The notes under the pieces are model-generated. The model saw only the letters and a list, made by a program, of their open reading frames with translations. It was not told the origin of the DNA and did not search any database. Shown one piece after another: positions 1 through 13,274 of a stretch of 64,000 nt of DNA. The translations under genes and the position numbers were made by a program. Position 1 is the first letter of the stretch, and every line of letters begins with the position of its first letter. Origin of the DNA: Anagrus nilaparvatae (taxonomy: Eukaryota; Arthropoda; Insecta; Hymenoptera; Mymaridae); contig JAKSXM010000014.1 of NCBI GenBank assembly GCA_022575985.1, positions 28,830,001 through 28,894,000 on the forward strand, read 5' to 3'.

Positions 1-8
1 TGGATATT

Positions 9-1309
9 TTAAAAAATAGGACGTTTTAATATATAAATTCTAAACCAATAGAAGCCTGTAGCAAGTGCTAATCCATACCATGTAATTATGTAACTTAAAT
101 GTTCATTTCTTAAATTCACTCTTGTTTGTCCTTCGTGTATAATTTTTGATTGAGAATCTGAATTTCTTAAATCCAAAAATACTGGTTCAGTGCCAGCATA
201 ATTTGCCATTTGATATATATCTCTATAAAAATAAATATAGAAATATATTTTGTAATCAACTTCAACGTTCATTCAGGTAATGTTTTTAATAATTATAGAA
301 TTAAAAAATTATACTGCACCTGTAATTCCAGACATTTTTATCAGGTTCATTTTTCATGACAAACTGTGGCCTAGTTTCATTTAGTCTTACAGTACCAATT
401 AATTCAACAGGCCCATGTACTTGGAGCTTTTTACGCAACTCTGGTTTTTTGTATTGATTAGGAACCCATCCTCGATTAATCAGAATTATAGTGCTGAAAA
501 TAAGGCACCAGTACATTAAATACTTTTCAAAAGCATATTTCAATATCTTTAAAAAAATTTATTACTCTCTATTTTCTAATTTGAAAGGAGTTATTATGTT
601 GTATCCCTTATTTGCACCTCCTCCACTTATTAAATTACCCTTATGTTCTGTTGTTGAACGACCATCTACTAAAAGGCTTCTTGGACCAATAATAAATTCT
701 TTGTCGTATAAAAATTCACCTTTAACTTTTACCGGGCAATACTCCATATTTTTTAAATCCTCCAGACTAAAAGGATAAAATAATTTAATTTTTTTGTTTA
801 CAATAAATTTATTTTTAATGAACCAACTTTTCTGGCATTTCTATTGGTTCTCTATATAATCTGTCTTCAAGACTCTGAATTAAATTTAATTTCTCCTGTC
901 GTCTTTTAATTTGCCAAGTTCCTAGTGCAAAACTTACTACTGGAAAGGACTAAAAGGAATGAAAGATTTTCATTAGTTTCTTATTAAAATTCTTAAAAAT
1001 TCATCTGTTACCAAAAAAAAAAAATAGCTTAAGTTAAATATGTATCATATTTACCAATAAAAAAATGCTCCATAAATCTATATCTTCTCCTGATGAATCA
1101 TCTCTCACTTTTTTTTTAACTTTTAAAACAGATTGACTTCTCATCACATCCATTTCTTTTGGTCTTGTAATAACTGCTCTATAAATAAAAAATCCATTGT
1201 TTAGTTCTGGATACTTAAATAATTTTTTATTGCAATTATTCAAAATTCTTGTATTTTTTAATAAAAACTTTGTTGACTGTTGACAACATAATCTTTTTGC
1301 AATATTCAT
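9..1309 (-). CDS. SURF1: SURF1-family cytochrome c oxidase assembly factor, complete, five exons
   Basis: SURF1/Shy1 proteins sit in the mitochondrial inner membrane and help assemble complex IV. Exons read from the minus strand: 1309-1055, 949-828, 766-566, 493-320, 222-9. All junctions are GT-AG, and the phases give 966 nt (321 aa plus stop). Family hallmarks seen: a first membrane segment across the exon 1/2 join followed by LGTWQIKRR; EYCPVKVKGEF and IGPRS in exon 3; INRGWVP and TRPQFV in exon 4; MANYAGTEPVFLD, LRNEHLSYIITWYGLA and a second membrane segment in exon 5. The first ATG (MNIAKRL) begins a basic, acid-poor leader, consistent with a mitochondrial targeting peptide. Upstream in-frame sequence has no ATG. 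The length is close to animal SURF1 (about 300 aa). The polyadenylation region lies off the left edge. The exon 2 donor (GTTGGT) is the weakest junction. Confidence 0.95.
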
Positions 1310-1454
1310 TTTTTTTAATTTTATTAAATTATCAATCTTCAATTTTATATGAACAATATTTCAGTTGAATTCTTTTAGTACATGTGAGATTAGGTGATAT
1401 TGAAATATTGTCAAGATTTTTATTTATAAATTTTGGAGTCCATGCCGATGCGCA

Positions 1455-1588
1455 TTTAATTTTAGACAACTAGACGAAAACCGGCTGCTACTGGAATTTA
1501 ACACTAGTGACATCTTAGCTTCTTTAATTTTAGACAACTAGACGAAAACCGGCTGCTACTGGAATTTAACACTAGTGACATCTTAGCT
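1455..1588. repeat. Exact 66-bp direct duplication upstream of SURF1
   Basis: Positions 1455-1520 and 1523-1588 read identically, separated by 2 bp. Each copy contains AACTAGACGAAAACCGGC and CACTAGTGACATCTTAGC and is far richer in GC than its surroundings. The pair starts about 145 bp upstream of the SURF1 start codon, so it lies where a promoter or 5' UTR would be. A regulatory role is inference; a recent slippage duplication is the minimum reading. Confidence 0.85.
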
Positions 1589-4500
1589 AAATAATATATT
1601 TTTACAGGCGCGAAATTCGAAAAATTAATTATAAACAAAATACTTCCTAAACATTATTATATTCTATAGATATATTTAGAAACCATCAGTTTAAGAAAAA
1701 TTGAAAGAAAAATATTTATTTCCTAATTTAATTTGAGTTTTTATCAATAATTGTTTTTATTTTTTTTCATTTAATTTTGTCCAAAATTTAGTGCATCTCT
1801 GCTTTTCCTTGCTAGATATCAAAAAAATTAAAAAAGAAACTTCTAAATGTATCAAAAGCATCAATTCATATTTTGCATAAAAATTTAACTGAGATAGGCA
1901 GTATAAAATTGTTGGCAAATCAAATATAATCATTTTCAGCTATAACTAATCAACGTTTGTACAATGTTTTTTTTTTAAATTTTTTAAATTTCAAGCAGTT
2001 TATATTAAATTAAAAAATTAAAATTTTATTGCTAAATGGTCAGCTAAAAACGTCTGTAACATAAATGTTTATATTTGTGTTGAAATAAAAATATTGTAAA
2101 AACTTTTTATTCAAATTTAGAATGATTTTAAAAAAAAATGTTAATTGTTTTTGTGTTTTTTTTTTTTTGGTACGCTGGAACAATGATTTGCAAAATTTTT
2201 AATATTACAAGAATACTTTATTCATATAACATAATAAATGTACAACTTTAATTAGCTTACTATTTTATTATTATATACCGTAAAAAAAACATTAAAAAAT
2301 TTTATTCGTTTCATATTATAATAATTAATTTTTATTTTTTTTATTTTTTTTTTATAATTTTTAGTTATAAATACAGATATTTATTATATTCTTTTTCATA
2401 TATAATAGATATTACATATTCCCAAAAAATGACTTTCTCATTTACTACATTTAGTATACAATAAAAAGTTATATTTTTTGTTATTGATTGGCACCAATAT
2501 TGACACTTATTTACATATTAAAATTTATATAATAATAGTTTTTATATATTAACAAGAGGAGTCCACGATTTTCACTGGGTGTCCAAATTATTCTAAACTT
2601 TCAAGATTAAAATAGTAGTAAAAAAATCCTGATATCCGTAGATAGATATTATAGGACTACAAAACTATTGTTCAAGGCGTTAGCTGTTACCCAAAATTTT
2701 GGGCTTTTTTAGATTAGGTTGGGTCAGATCAAGTTTCGAAGAATGCCTGAAATTTTTTATAAAAGTTTTGCTGGTACAAAATGAAATGAACATTTCATTG
2801 GCTAAAAACCCTAAGAACTAAAAAAACTTTAAGGTCAGGTAGCCTTCAGTCATTATTAATTGGTACAATTATTAGGTACTTTTTAGACAAAAATTTTCAT
2901 ATGAACACATAAAAAAATCATTTAAATAAATTGTAAATGGATACGATTTTTTAAGTTTAGAACACAACATGCAAATTTTTAAAATGAATCGGTCTATTAG
3001 GCCTATTTTTCATTCAATTTTCATATTTCTATTAAAAAATGTTCGCTCTCCGAATATAATGCTTGCTATTTTGTGGTCCAAAAGATCTATTGAAACTAAT
3101 AGCTTACAAAGATATTTTTAAAACTAATTTAAACCATCTTGAAATTTTGAAATAAGTTTTTGAAATCCGGATATCCTCTTGCAAGTATTTTTTAATAAAA
3201 AAACTAACTAATACCTATAAATTCGTAATTTAAATATTAAATTAACAAAATGGCATACATTTTATATATAATTAACAAAAAAACTTTTTTTTTTAACTAA
3301 TCATTTTTTTTGGCACAAAAATTTTGTTCTTTAAAAATTGTTTCATATAACATATTTTTATACAATTAAACTTAAAATATGACAATTTTTTCGTTAATGA
3401 ATAATTATAGTGTGTTTTCATCGAAAAATTTACACTTCAGCTATGCTATTAATATCGTTAACTACTTTTTTTCGTTGTTAAAAGATTAAATTTCTTTTTA
3501 TAATAATAATCTACTATATATATATTTTATATCTAATTAGGTTTATATATAATTCATTCATTTTTTATTTACAATTTTCGTTTACGTTTAAAAATCCCAA
3601 AAATGTTTAACATTTACATCAGACATTATTTTAAAAAATATTTTTTTTCTTCTAAATTTAATTTAAAAAAGCGATAATTTTTACGTAATAATTCATAATA
3701 AAACAAATAAAATTTAATAAAAAATATTTTTTTTAACAATAATGCATAATATTATCACTTTTTATTACATTTAATAAAAAAGCTCTTAATTTAATACTAT
3801 AAATTTTTAAAAATAATTCGTAAGTACTTATTGTTATGCATTAAAAATTCTTAAACAATTTTTTTAAATTTAGCACTCAATATCAAAAATAGTTATAATT
3901 ATAATAAATAATTTTAACATAGTAAAAGATTGTAAAAGGAATATACTGAAAGCTAGTTCGTTTTGTTCATTCGTAATTTTTTTGAATTTTATTAAAATGT
4001 ACAAATGTCTGAAAAATTTTTTAAATATCTGAGAGTTTTCTGAGACAAAAGGGTACTGATCTATAATAGGTCAATCATTTGCCTGAATTTAAATTTTATG
4101 AATTTCAAAAAATTTTTGAAATCGTTAGGTTTTAAAGCAAAAAATATACAAGGGGTACTTCGCCTTGCATCTAGCACAGTTTTGTAATCTCAGTATTAGG
4201 ATTTAGGCCAATAGAATTTTACTGACTTTGAAGGTGTAAGTTTTTTTCAAATTCTTTTTTTTTACACTTCGAAAGCGTTTACTGGAGAAGTTTTTAACTG
4301 AATTTTGAGTCAGGCGCCCCTTGAAAAATATCTCAGAAAAACCATTATTTTTTAATCGTCACAGAGCTAATATTAAAAAAACCAATAAAAAATTTTAAGA
4401 ATAAAAATTCCAATAACAATAATAGGCCTAAAATTTTGTCCATCTGTTCACAAAATTTATTTTTAATTTTAAAAATAAAAAACACTTCTTTTTTCGTTCA

Positions 4501-5688
4501 ATATTTTCGATAAAAGCTCTCTAGTCTTTTCACTTAAAACATAAAAAATTTTCTATCACAATCTAGTTATTACTTTTCGATCATTATTATTATTGTTATT
4601 TTTATTAATTAGGCCGACTTTCTAATAAATAAAAGATTTTTAAATATACAGCTATATGAAAAAATTATTTTTAAATAAAATTTTTTTTTTCTACAATAAT
4701 ATAATATTTATACCTACACAATAAATATATATATATATTTTTTTAAATTATTTATATATATATAAAAATATTAATTTTATAAAAATTAAAATATATAATA
4801 CTATTACTGTATTCGTTACTGTATAAGTTACACAATAAGAAATTTTATTTTAATAGTCGTTTAATTAATAAGTCTTATTTTTAATATATATATATATATA
4901 TTTTATATTAACATAGTTATGGCTTTTTAATATTTGTAAATTTTTATTTCTTATTATGGCTTTTTTTTAGTTTATGTGTGCTAATTAGACTTGATTTATT
5001 TGGTTTTTGACAAATTTCAATGCTCTGATTTAGTCAGATTGTGTAATTAATCAAGGCTTAAAAAATTTTCAAAAAGTATTTTTTGGTTTAATATGAATTT
5101 TTTACTGTTTGCTATGTTGGTTAAGAATGAAATTAAACCTAATGAAAAACTTTACAGTTACATTTTTCTTGCCCAGGAGAACAGTAAGCACTCATTTCTC
5201 ACTTTCTTCTGAAAAAAAAAATTGTATCCACTCATTGACTGCACAAAAAAATTTCGTGGCCCATTAATTTAAAAATAAAAGTTTTAAACTTGAAAGTTTA
5301 CCCATTAATTTTCGAATGAATGGGACAATTATAGTAGAATTCAGATGAATTAATAATTTTTTTACGTACATGGGTAATAACGCACTATTTTTATGGATTT
5401 AAGTTCGGAAAGCTCTGGACCAAACGTGGCCTGGGCACGAACATTTTTGACCGGCATTTGGCCCAGAATTTTCCAAAATCTTATTTCTGCTCGGGGTATT
5501 AAATCGGTAGCTTCCTTTGTTTTACGAAACTCGAACAAACTTGAAATAAAAAATCCGAAATTTTGGGTACCCAACTCGGTATTTTGGCAACAAGACCCCT
5601 AATTCAAACCCTTTATGGCCTAGGAGCATTAAAATTTGTCAAAAACTAAAATAATCCAAAATCGTATGTTTATAACTTAAACATTTCT
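1589..5688. other. AT-rich intergenic stretch between SURF1 and UNC5
   Basis: Long A and T runs with stops in every frame; no conserved protein segment was recognised on either strand. A slightly more complex patch at 5380-5610 has open frames on both strands with no family resemblance and is probably a degraded repeat. No tRNA-like or other RNA structure was noticed. Confidence 0.6.
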
Positions 5689-5694
5689 TTTATT
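5689..5694 (-). terminator. Candidate poly(A) signal of UNC5
   Basis: Read on the minus strand this is AATAAA, about 190 bp beyond the UNC5 stop codon. It is the first canonical hexamer noticed downstream. In DNA this AT-rich the hexamer is common by chance, so the call rests on position only. Confidence 0.4.
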
Positions 5695-5886
5695 ATTTAG
5701 GATAAATTAAATCAGTCATTTTATTTGAAATGCAATTAAAATTAAATTTAAAATAATTCTCATTATGTAACTTTATAGTTCAAACGTTTAAAATAACGTC
5801 TAATTTTCTCTAAACTTTTTCTTTAACGCTCAGTTTTTTTTTTTGACATATTAAATAATGTTCATAAAAAGTAAAAGATTAATAAC

Positions 5887-8800
5887 TTATAGCCAAGGGC
5901 CAAACTTATTTTCAAGAATAGCTGCAGCATCATTCCTACCCATTACTCTTAAATGATTTGATAAATCGGTTATTGCTGTTGGTTCACGATGCCGTGCTTC
6001 CCATAGATCAAGGATATATTCCGTTGGACTTTTTTTCGTTGCAAAGTAATTTATGTACCTAAAGATAAAAGGCAATGATTTGTTATTTTTTTCGAAAAAT
6101 TTAAAACTTTAAATAATAAGATTTACGCTCACCTATCAACTTGAAGCATTTTAGCTAACATTCTCCAATCATTTCCCATTTCGTTAGGAGGATCTAAGCA
6201 TTTGCACAGTTTTTGTCGAATTTTTCTTGTAAATCGAAATGGTCTAAATGGTAATGATTGGCTTGTATTACAATTTAATTGCATATTAGTTGATTTAGGA
6301 ACCTCGTCATTCGTTAAATTTAAGCTTTGCGAATTAATTGGTGTATTAACTGCATCAAATGAAACATAAAAAACTAAAGCACGTGATTCTAAAGCATCTG
6401 ATTGAAGTATACGAAGCCTATATCTTTCAGAATTTTGACTTCCAACTTCAAATTTTATCGATGCTCGTTTTAATAAAACATCTTCATATTCTATTTGAAG
6501 TAATTGAAATTGTAAAATTTGTCTTTCGTTATTTGTTTCTTCTAAAGAAACGTGTAGTGAACCAGCATCCATTTGAAAATTAAAAATATGTTTTATATTT
6601 AATAAACGTCCATCTAATTTAGATTCTTGTTCCATAACGCTTTTTGTTGCTACTAATGTATCATCTACTACATAAATACGTATGCAATATTTTCCAGCAT
6701 AAACGAGAATTCGCAAACGTTTTAACGTGACAAAATTTTCACGTGCACAACCAATAAGTGCATATTCTTTTAAATTTTCTGTCATTAAGAAAACTTTATT
6801 TTGATCTATTTGTGTAAATAATGGAGTATCTATTGTTTCTTCACCTAATGTTAAAAATTTAGTCCAGGGTTTATCTAAATTACCATATTCGTCCGATGGT
6901 TCTCTACACCATACGGATAATTCCCATTTTTCTGGTTCTATTGCACAATGCTCGAACTGTAAAATTGCTGGTTTCATTAGTGAAACTTTTTTAGGCCCAC
7001 AACTTATAGCCGACGATAGCAAAGTATATTCATCTAAAAATTTTATTTTATTAATTTTGTTTGTAAAATTTTGAAATAAATTTAAAAAATTAAAATATTA
7101 CCTAATAGTTGAGATCTAAGATCTTTATCATCAATAACTTTAACATAAAATTCAGGATTTGCATTTTTCGATAATGCACCCTCCGGAATAGTCATAAAAA
7201 TACCTGAATTAGGTAATGCTAAAATAGCTCCTCTAGTACCAACACGAAAACGTAACATATTCATAACTTCAATTTTTGGTAATTGCACATTTCCCAATAA
7301 TACATTATACGTTGAATCATTTGAACGACAAGAATAATCACTATGATCACTTGCACATGAACTGCGACTTAATACACTTTCACGCAATGAATGCATTGAA
7401 TTTTGTGGTTCATCGTAATGATGATCTGATAAGGAATTTTGTATTGAATTTTGATCCATTTCAAATGGATATTCATATGATGTTGGTACTACTGTTGTTG
7501 GTATTTCATTACATAAACCTAATTTTTTATCTTTTCCGGCAAATAATTCTGGTTGGTATTCTAAAGTTAAATATTTAAAAATTTTAGTAACTAATTATTT
7601 TTTAATATTAGTATAACTTACCAGCTCTGGCCATAGTATAAAGCGTACGATCTCGTTTTTTCCAATAGAAAATTCTAACTACAAAAATACTTATTCCAAT
7701 AGTTAATCCACATGCTATCACTAATCCAGCAAGAAGAGTATCGTACAATTTTTCATACGCTAAAATATAAATTTATTTTAATAATTGAAAAAAAATAAAA
7801 TTTCAAACAAATTTTTAATTTTACCTTGTCCAGAATGATTGAATTTCGAATTTTCATCTAAAAAATAAAAGTCAATAAATTAATTTATTGACTCATAAAT
7901 CATTAATTAATTAAAAATTATTAAAAAAATATTTGCGTTAAACAAACTATCAAATGTATAAAATTTCGCAAACAAGTGTATTATAAATTACGTGGGGCCA
8001 CTTAGGGTAATGAGGGTAAGAGGTGGGGAAAAAAGCTTACTTTTGATTATTAAAAAGAGGGGTTCTATGTTATTTAGTGTGTACGTGAGCTTTTAGGAAA
8101 TTTAAAAATTATGACTTTTTTTTTATATCAAAACCTTCTTTTATATTAATTAAAAACATATCTTTTTAATATAACAATTTTTTTTGACATTCTTTTCAAA
8201 TCTTTTTTTTTTAAATATTTTGTGCTGTAGAAAGTAGCAAAATATAATAGGTCATGAGTAAATTAGTGAAAATTTTTTTTCATTTTTTAAAAATGTTGTT
8301 TTTATACCTCATGTTTATGGTTTAACATACAACCTCTTTGCCCCTTTTCCGATAGTTGAAACGAATAAATCAATTTTAAAAAGGTATCAATTATTTACAT
8401 TTTCGAAATTCCGCACATAAAATACGCATTCCTTGAAATATAGATAGATATATTTGAAATGTGAAATCTTTTCAAATCTATCAATAACATTTAAAAAATT
8501 GAAAAAACTTTAGCTATAGATTCAACGATTTTTTTAGTGATTACAGAAAAACGTTCCCCTCTATAGTATTCCCTCTATCATAAAATGTAAGATTTATATC
8601 CGATAAGAAACTTAATAAAATAAGTTTTGCAACTGTCATAGCCTTGAATTTATATGGATCGAATTTATTGAATTACTGAAATAAGAAAAAAATAAATAAG
8701 GACAAAAAAAATGACTAACCATTACAAAGTCCTCCAGTACAGTTAGCTACAATGATATCTTTTCCTAAACAAGTTCGCCCTCCAGAATTTGGCTCTGGAT

Positions 8801-11800
8801 CATTGCATATTCTACGTTTTGAATGTGTACAGTCACTACCACAAATTGACCATGAAGACCATTTAGACCAGCCTTTATCTTTAATTATATAAGATATTTT
8901 TTTAGTAAATTTATACACTAGGAGCTTTTTTTAAAAACACTTAAATACTCACCATTACCATTTGCAGTATCAAGTTCTGAAATTTTAAGTATCGAAAATA
9001 AATTTTTATTATTAGTTACATAATCAGTAAATAATTTTTTTTTTTTAAAGAAAACAACTATAAAAATAAATGAATTGAAACTTATATTTAGTTTAAAAAG
9101 TAAAATATTCGTCAGCATTAATCACCAATTCCCATTATTCAAAAAAGACTAATTTTAGATTCTTAGGAGCTTTTAAAAAAATTTTTTAAACACATTATTT
9201 ATGGATCAATATATAAATTTTCATGTAGTTACTTTGTACTTTTGATTCGCATGGTGGTATAGGCTTTATTTTATATGTGAAACTTTCGTATAAAAGAAAA
9301 AAAAATCTATTAATTTTATTTTTATTTATGTTTCACTTTATCTTTGTTTTTACTTGTCAAAAATTAAGAGCTTGAAATAACAATTTTTTTTTTTTTTAAT
9401 ACGTTTGTTGTGACATGAGTATATTCCCATGGAAAAAAGATTCTCACTGTCTATATTTATAATTTTTGTTAGTATATAAATTTTATATAAATTTTAAACA
9501 TTTTGAGATTGTATATTATACAATTTTAATATATATTGAGGGAATTAAAGTTAATGCTAAATATATTGGTTTGCATACTATTCATTGCAGAGTCTTTTTA
9601 GTCATAGAATTCATACGAAGGGTATTAAGAAATATCATAGAAAAAAAGTTCTTAAAATATATTCTATGATGGATTCTGTTTCAATATTTTAAATAAACTT
9701 TTTTGATTCGAAAATTGAACCTCATTCTCGTATAGTAAAAGTTGTTATTTAAAGCATAAAATATTAAAGTAAATTAAAATAATTTTTGAAAATGATAAAT
9801 TATTTTTAAATAATGATATGGTAAATTTTCTAAATTTTCCAAAATTTAGTAATTTTTAGAACTTTTCTATTATTTAACCTAGAAACTTGTAAGGTATTGT
9901 CTCATTTATATATTTGCATATTAAAATACAAAATTGCATTCTGTAATTTAAAGAATAGCCCGATGCAACCTTTTGTCATGGTAGTTTTGCAGTAAAATTT
10001 TTCTCGCAAATGAAATGATTTCTGAAGTCTATATAAGAAACTATTACTACAATAAATTGTGAATTTTATGAAGTTATGATAATGATAAAATAGTAAAATC
10101 ATTGTATTATATTGTAAGAGAATGTTATGTATTAAATAAAATGAGGTAAATTATCACTTGAAACTTTCTGTTCTTTTTCTATATCTATGTTGGGGTGGGG
10201 GGAAACAAGCTCCGGAGCCCCCGACTTAATTTAAAAGCCACTAGCGTTCTATTGTCCTTCTTTTCTGATAGTGCACACCTATCATTTGATGGGAATATAA
10301 AAAGCAGCAATCTTTCTTCAAAATATCTTTTCTACATTTTACCTTATATAGTCAGTAAACCAAACTGCCGTATTTGACCAAAAATGACCAATTTTTAAAT
10401 GGCTGTGAAAATAGTAATTTTTGACATCAAACCAATTTTAGTAAAAAATTACAATTTTGTCAGCAATTTAAAAATTGTTAATTTTTTACCGTTTACTGAC
10501 TATATCGGTAAGGTTGCTTCTGCAAACCTCCGTAACGTAAAACCGCAGCTGTAACACAATGGGCACAGACAAAAATCGTGTTGTGCGCATTATGTTGCGG
10601 CTGCGATTTCGCATTTACGGAGGTCTGTAGAAGCACCCTAATAGAATTGCTGGTGAAAAAATGCAGTTTTCGGGGATTAAAGTGACACTAACACAAAATT
10701 AAAAAAACCAACCGCATGGTACTTGGTTGACTTACAAGGTAGTAGCGCTATTTATAGCCTAAAAACCCTATCTTATAGCATAGAACCCTGCTAGAGGGTC
10801 TAATTTCTAGCTCCTAAAACGGGCTACAGTGGAAAAACTGACAATTTTGTGGAAATATGTCCAACATTTTCATAATTTACTTACCAGAAAACATAATTGC
10901 TGGTGGTAAGGATAACTTTATTTTGTTACCAGAGCTCTAAAAAGGATGGCCAAAAATGCTCTAAAATGGGCTATAGCTGAAAAACTAACCGTTTTTCGGA
11001 AAAATAACTGAAAAATTCGTAATCTAAATATGAAAAAACATAATTGACATTGCTTATAATAACTTTTTTATTGTTACGCTAGCTCAGATCATTAAATAAA
11101 TAGCCGAAATGTCCTAAAATGGGCTACAGCGGAAAAACTGATCATTTTCTGAAAAAACTGCTAGCATTTCCGTAATCTGTGCATCAAAAAACACAATGCC
11201 CAGTGGTTAGGATAACTTTATTGTTTTCTGGGAACTCAAAATATTAAAAAAATGGCTAAAAATGTCATTGCAGATTGGGCTATAGTAAAAAACGTGAGAA
11301 TTTTTCGGAAAAAGGACCAAAAAATTCGTAATCAGCACAAAGAAAAACTTAAGTATCAAACGTCTCTTCCTTTAGAATCCACCATACACACAGGCCTTAT
11401 GGTCGGCCATTGGACATAACTGCTTAGTCCAAAAACAAATCAAACTGACAGTACATACATGCCTATAGGCATCTATTAAGAACTTTACTTTTTCTGAGAT
11501 ATTAATTGAAAAAGATTTGTCCTTCCCTGACTTTATAATCTTTGGATCTACTATTTTTTTCTTCGGATAAAAAGTATAGAGCCTAAATTGCTTTTTTCAT
11601 TTTCTAAGGAAAATGAATATAGTCAAACGAAAAGAACAAATTTTTAATAACTTGCTTAAAAATATTATCGCTACTATTTCAATTACAAATTTTTGTGATC
11701 ATAAAATATTTTCAATATAAAATAATTATAAATAAAATTGGGGTTGGTGCTTAAGGCTGAGAAATAAATACGCTGAAAAAAAATCCACTTGCCGTAAGCG

Positions 11801-13274
11801 GAAATATTTCGTATATGGTTAGCAGAATTCCGCGTGGTTATCGGAATTTTTTTTCGTGCTCAAACGATTGCAAATATCTTGAACATCAAGAAAATCAATT
11901 TTTGTTGCTTTCTTTTCAAGATTATTTTATTTTTAGTTTATCATACCATTGCGTGCATATCTTAAATGAAATGAAATTTTTAAAAAAATAATTTTCTTTA
12001 CATTTCCGCTAATGGCAAGCGGATTCTTTTTTCAATATGCATAAATTTTTGAAGAATAAATTTGAAAAAGAAATAAAAACTGAGTGAAAAGATATTTACC
12101 ACCAGGTTGACAATTTGCATTACAGTCATTCTTCTGTTGTGCTGGACCAATACAAGGTTCACCTCCATTCATAGGAGCTGGATTTGTACAAGTTCTTACC
12201 CGCTTTTGAACCGCTCTAACACAACGATCTGGACATTCAGACCACGGAGACCACGCTGACCATCCACCGTTGACTAAGAAAAAAATGTCTTTAAAATTTG
12301 TTTTAAATAAAATAAAAATTATTTCTATGTTTACATACCATAAACAGTGACACTTGCTATATCACTATACCGTTTACCGGCGATATTTTCAGCAACACAA
12401 GTATAATTTGCTTGATGAGTTAACTTCGATTGGCCTATTAATAAGTGACCTTCACTCGATACCAACAAACCATCAGATTCTGCGTCTAAAGGAATACTAT
12501 TTTTTAACCAACTAACCCTAGGCGGTGGTACACCTAGTGGTGGCAAACACCTTAACTCAGTACCCTGGCCAGCCTCCACTGATACTGAGTACGGCGTAGA
12601 TTCAAACTGTTTTTTGATATCTATAAAAAAAAAACATGATTTAGAAAAAAAAAGAAAAATAAAATCTAAAGAAAAGTAAATGAATTACTAACAAGCATTT
12701 TGAATAATTGCAGATTGACTATTGATTGTTCCTGAACTCGACCAAGCAACACATTCACATTTAAATTTATTTTTACCAAAATATTCATCAATTTGATCTC
12801 TTGTTATATTAAGTTCAGAATCAATAATTCTAGTACCAGTATGTGGATCAACAAATTCTTGTTGTATTGAATTTTTTTCACGTTCACCATTACATTTAAA
12901 GTAAACATAAAGTGCATGTGCTACTTTACAATGTATTAATGCTGGCTTAGTTCTAACAACAAATGAATCAATCGGTTCTGTTAAAAATACTGGTAAATTA
13001 TCAGTTGCTGATATTAATTCTGGATCACCAGATATCGTTGCTGCTGGTGAATCATCATCTTCTATTGGATATGAATCTTCATCTTCTTCTGTTTCATCTT
13101 CTAATGCTGTTTAAAGAAAAAAATTATTTTTCATTAAATAAAAAAAATTTATACTTTACTTTTATTAATATACTAACATTTAACTTCAGATGATGTAAGT
13201 GAAGTTATTGAACCTTCGATCAATAAACTACATACTGCAAACGTTAATAACCACCAATATATTTTTCGCCTCAT
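5887..13274 (-). CDS. unc5: UNC5 netrin receptor, complete, 11 exons including a microexon
   Basis: UNC5 is a type I membrane receptor for netrin that mediates repulsive axon guidance and can signal cell death. Exons in order: 13274-13178, 13106-12693, 12620-12339, 12273-12100, 8976-8953 (24 nt), 8878-8720, 7857-7825, 7759-7622, 7560-7102, 7033-6133, 6058-5887. GT-AG junctions and phases agree throughout, giving 2853 nt (950 aa). Approximate domains: signal peptide 1-24; Ig-like 1 at 60-170; Ig-like 2 at 171-264 (NYTCVAENIAG); TSP1 at 265-322 (WSAWSPWSEC) and 331-383 (WSKWSSWSICG); transmembrane 402-427; ZU5 starting in the 7560-7102 exon (LPNSGIFMTIPEGAL); UPA in the 901-nt exon; C-terminal death domain ending in the last exon (AAAILENKFGPWL). 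Almost all junctions are phase 1. The largest intron, about 3.1 kb, holds MITEs and a tandem repeat. Length and domain order match animal UNC5. Confidence 0.96.
8953..8976 (-). other. 24-nt phase 1-1 microexon between the two UNC5 TSP1 domains
   Basis: On the minus strand an AG acceptor precedes AACTTGATACTGCAAATGG and the exon ends at a strong donor, GTGAGT. It adds eight residues (ELDTANGN) to the linker between the TSP1 repeats. Both flanking exons also fit together directly, so inclusion or skipping keeps the frame. The acceptor tract is short and only moderately pyrimidine-rich, compatible with regulated use. Usage is inferred; no transcript is available. Confidence 0.6.
10346..10505. 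mobile_element. Small MITE-like element with inverted termini (UNC5 intron)
   Basis: ATATAGTCAGTAAAC at the left is matched by GTTTACTGACTATAT at the right, and the interior is also partly self-complementary. No coding capacity. Related wording (AATTTTTAAA, GACTATA) recurs near 54.9 and 57.9 kb, suggesting a family. Confidence 0.6.
10510..10640. mobile_element. Short palindromic MITE (UNC5 intron)
   Basis: Left end AGGTTGCTTCTGCAAACCTC and right end GGTCTGTAGAAGCACCCT are imperfect inverted repeats of about 25 bp, extended inward by CCGCAGC/GCTGCG arms. The element is about 130 bp with higher GC than its surroundings and no ORF. It directly abuts the preceding element. Confidence 0.65.
10815..11330. 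repeat. Diverged tandem repeat, about 150-bp unit, about 3.5 copies (UNC5 intron)
   Basis: The phrase TAAAATGGGCTATAG followed by GAAAAACTGA recurs near 10816, 10960, 11111 and, more degenerate, 11267, with GGATAACTTTATT about 90-100 bp later in each. Spacing is 144-156 bp. The copies differ at many positions, so the array is old. No coding potential. Confidence 0.7.
11773..12035. mobile_element. MITE with about 30-bp terminal inverted repeats (UNC5 intron)
   Basis: The left end (TGAAAAAAAATCCACTTGCC then GTAAGCGGAAAT) pairs with the right end (ATTTCCGCTAATGGCAAGCG then GATTCTTTTTTCA). A related phrase, TTAGCAGAATTCCGCG, lies inside. About 260 bp, no ORF, located just downstream (in transcript order) of the first TSP1 exon. 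Confidence 0.7.

Noticed and set aside
5362..5602. Overlapping open frames on both strands of about 70 codons
   Set aside because: No domain, no splice context and no family resemblance; more likely a repeat patch.
8918..9118. 66-codon minus frame as an independent gene
   Set aside because: Only its last 24 nt make sense, as the UNC5 microexon; the rest is intron.
10816..11330. CRISPR-like regular spacing
   Set aside because: A eukaryotic diverged tandem repeat with no constant repeat/variable spacer structure.
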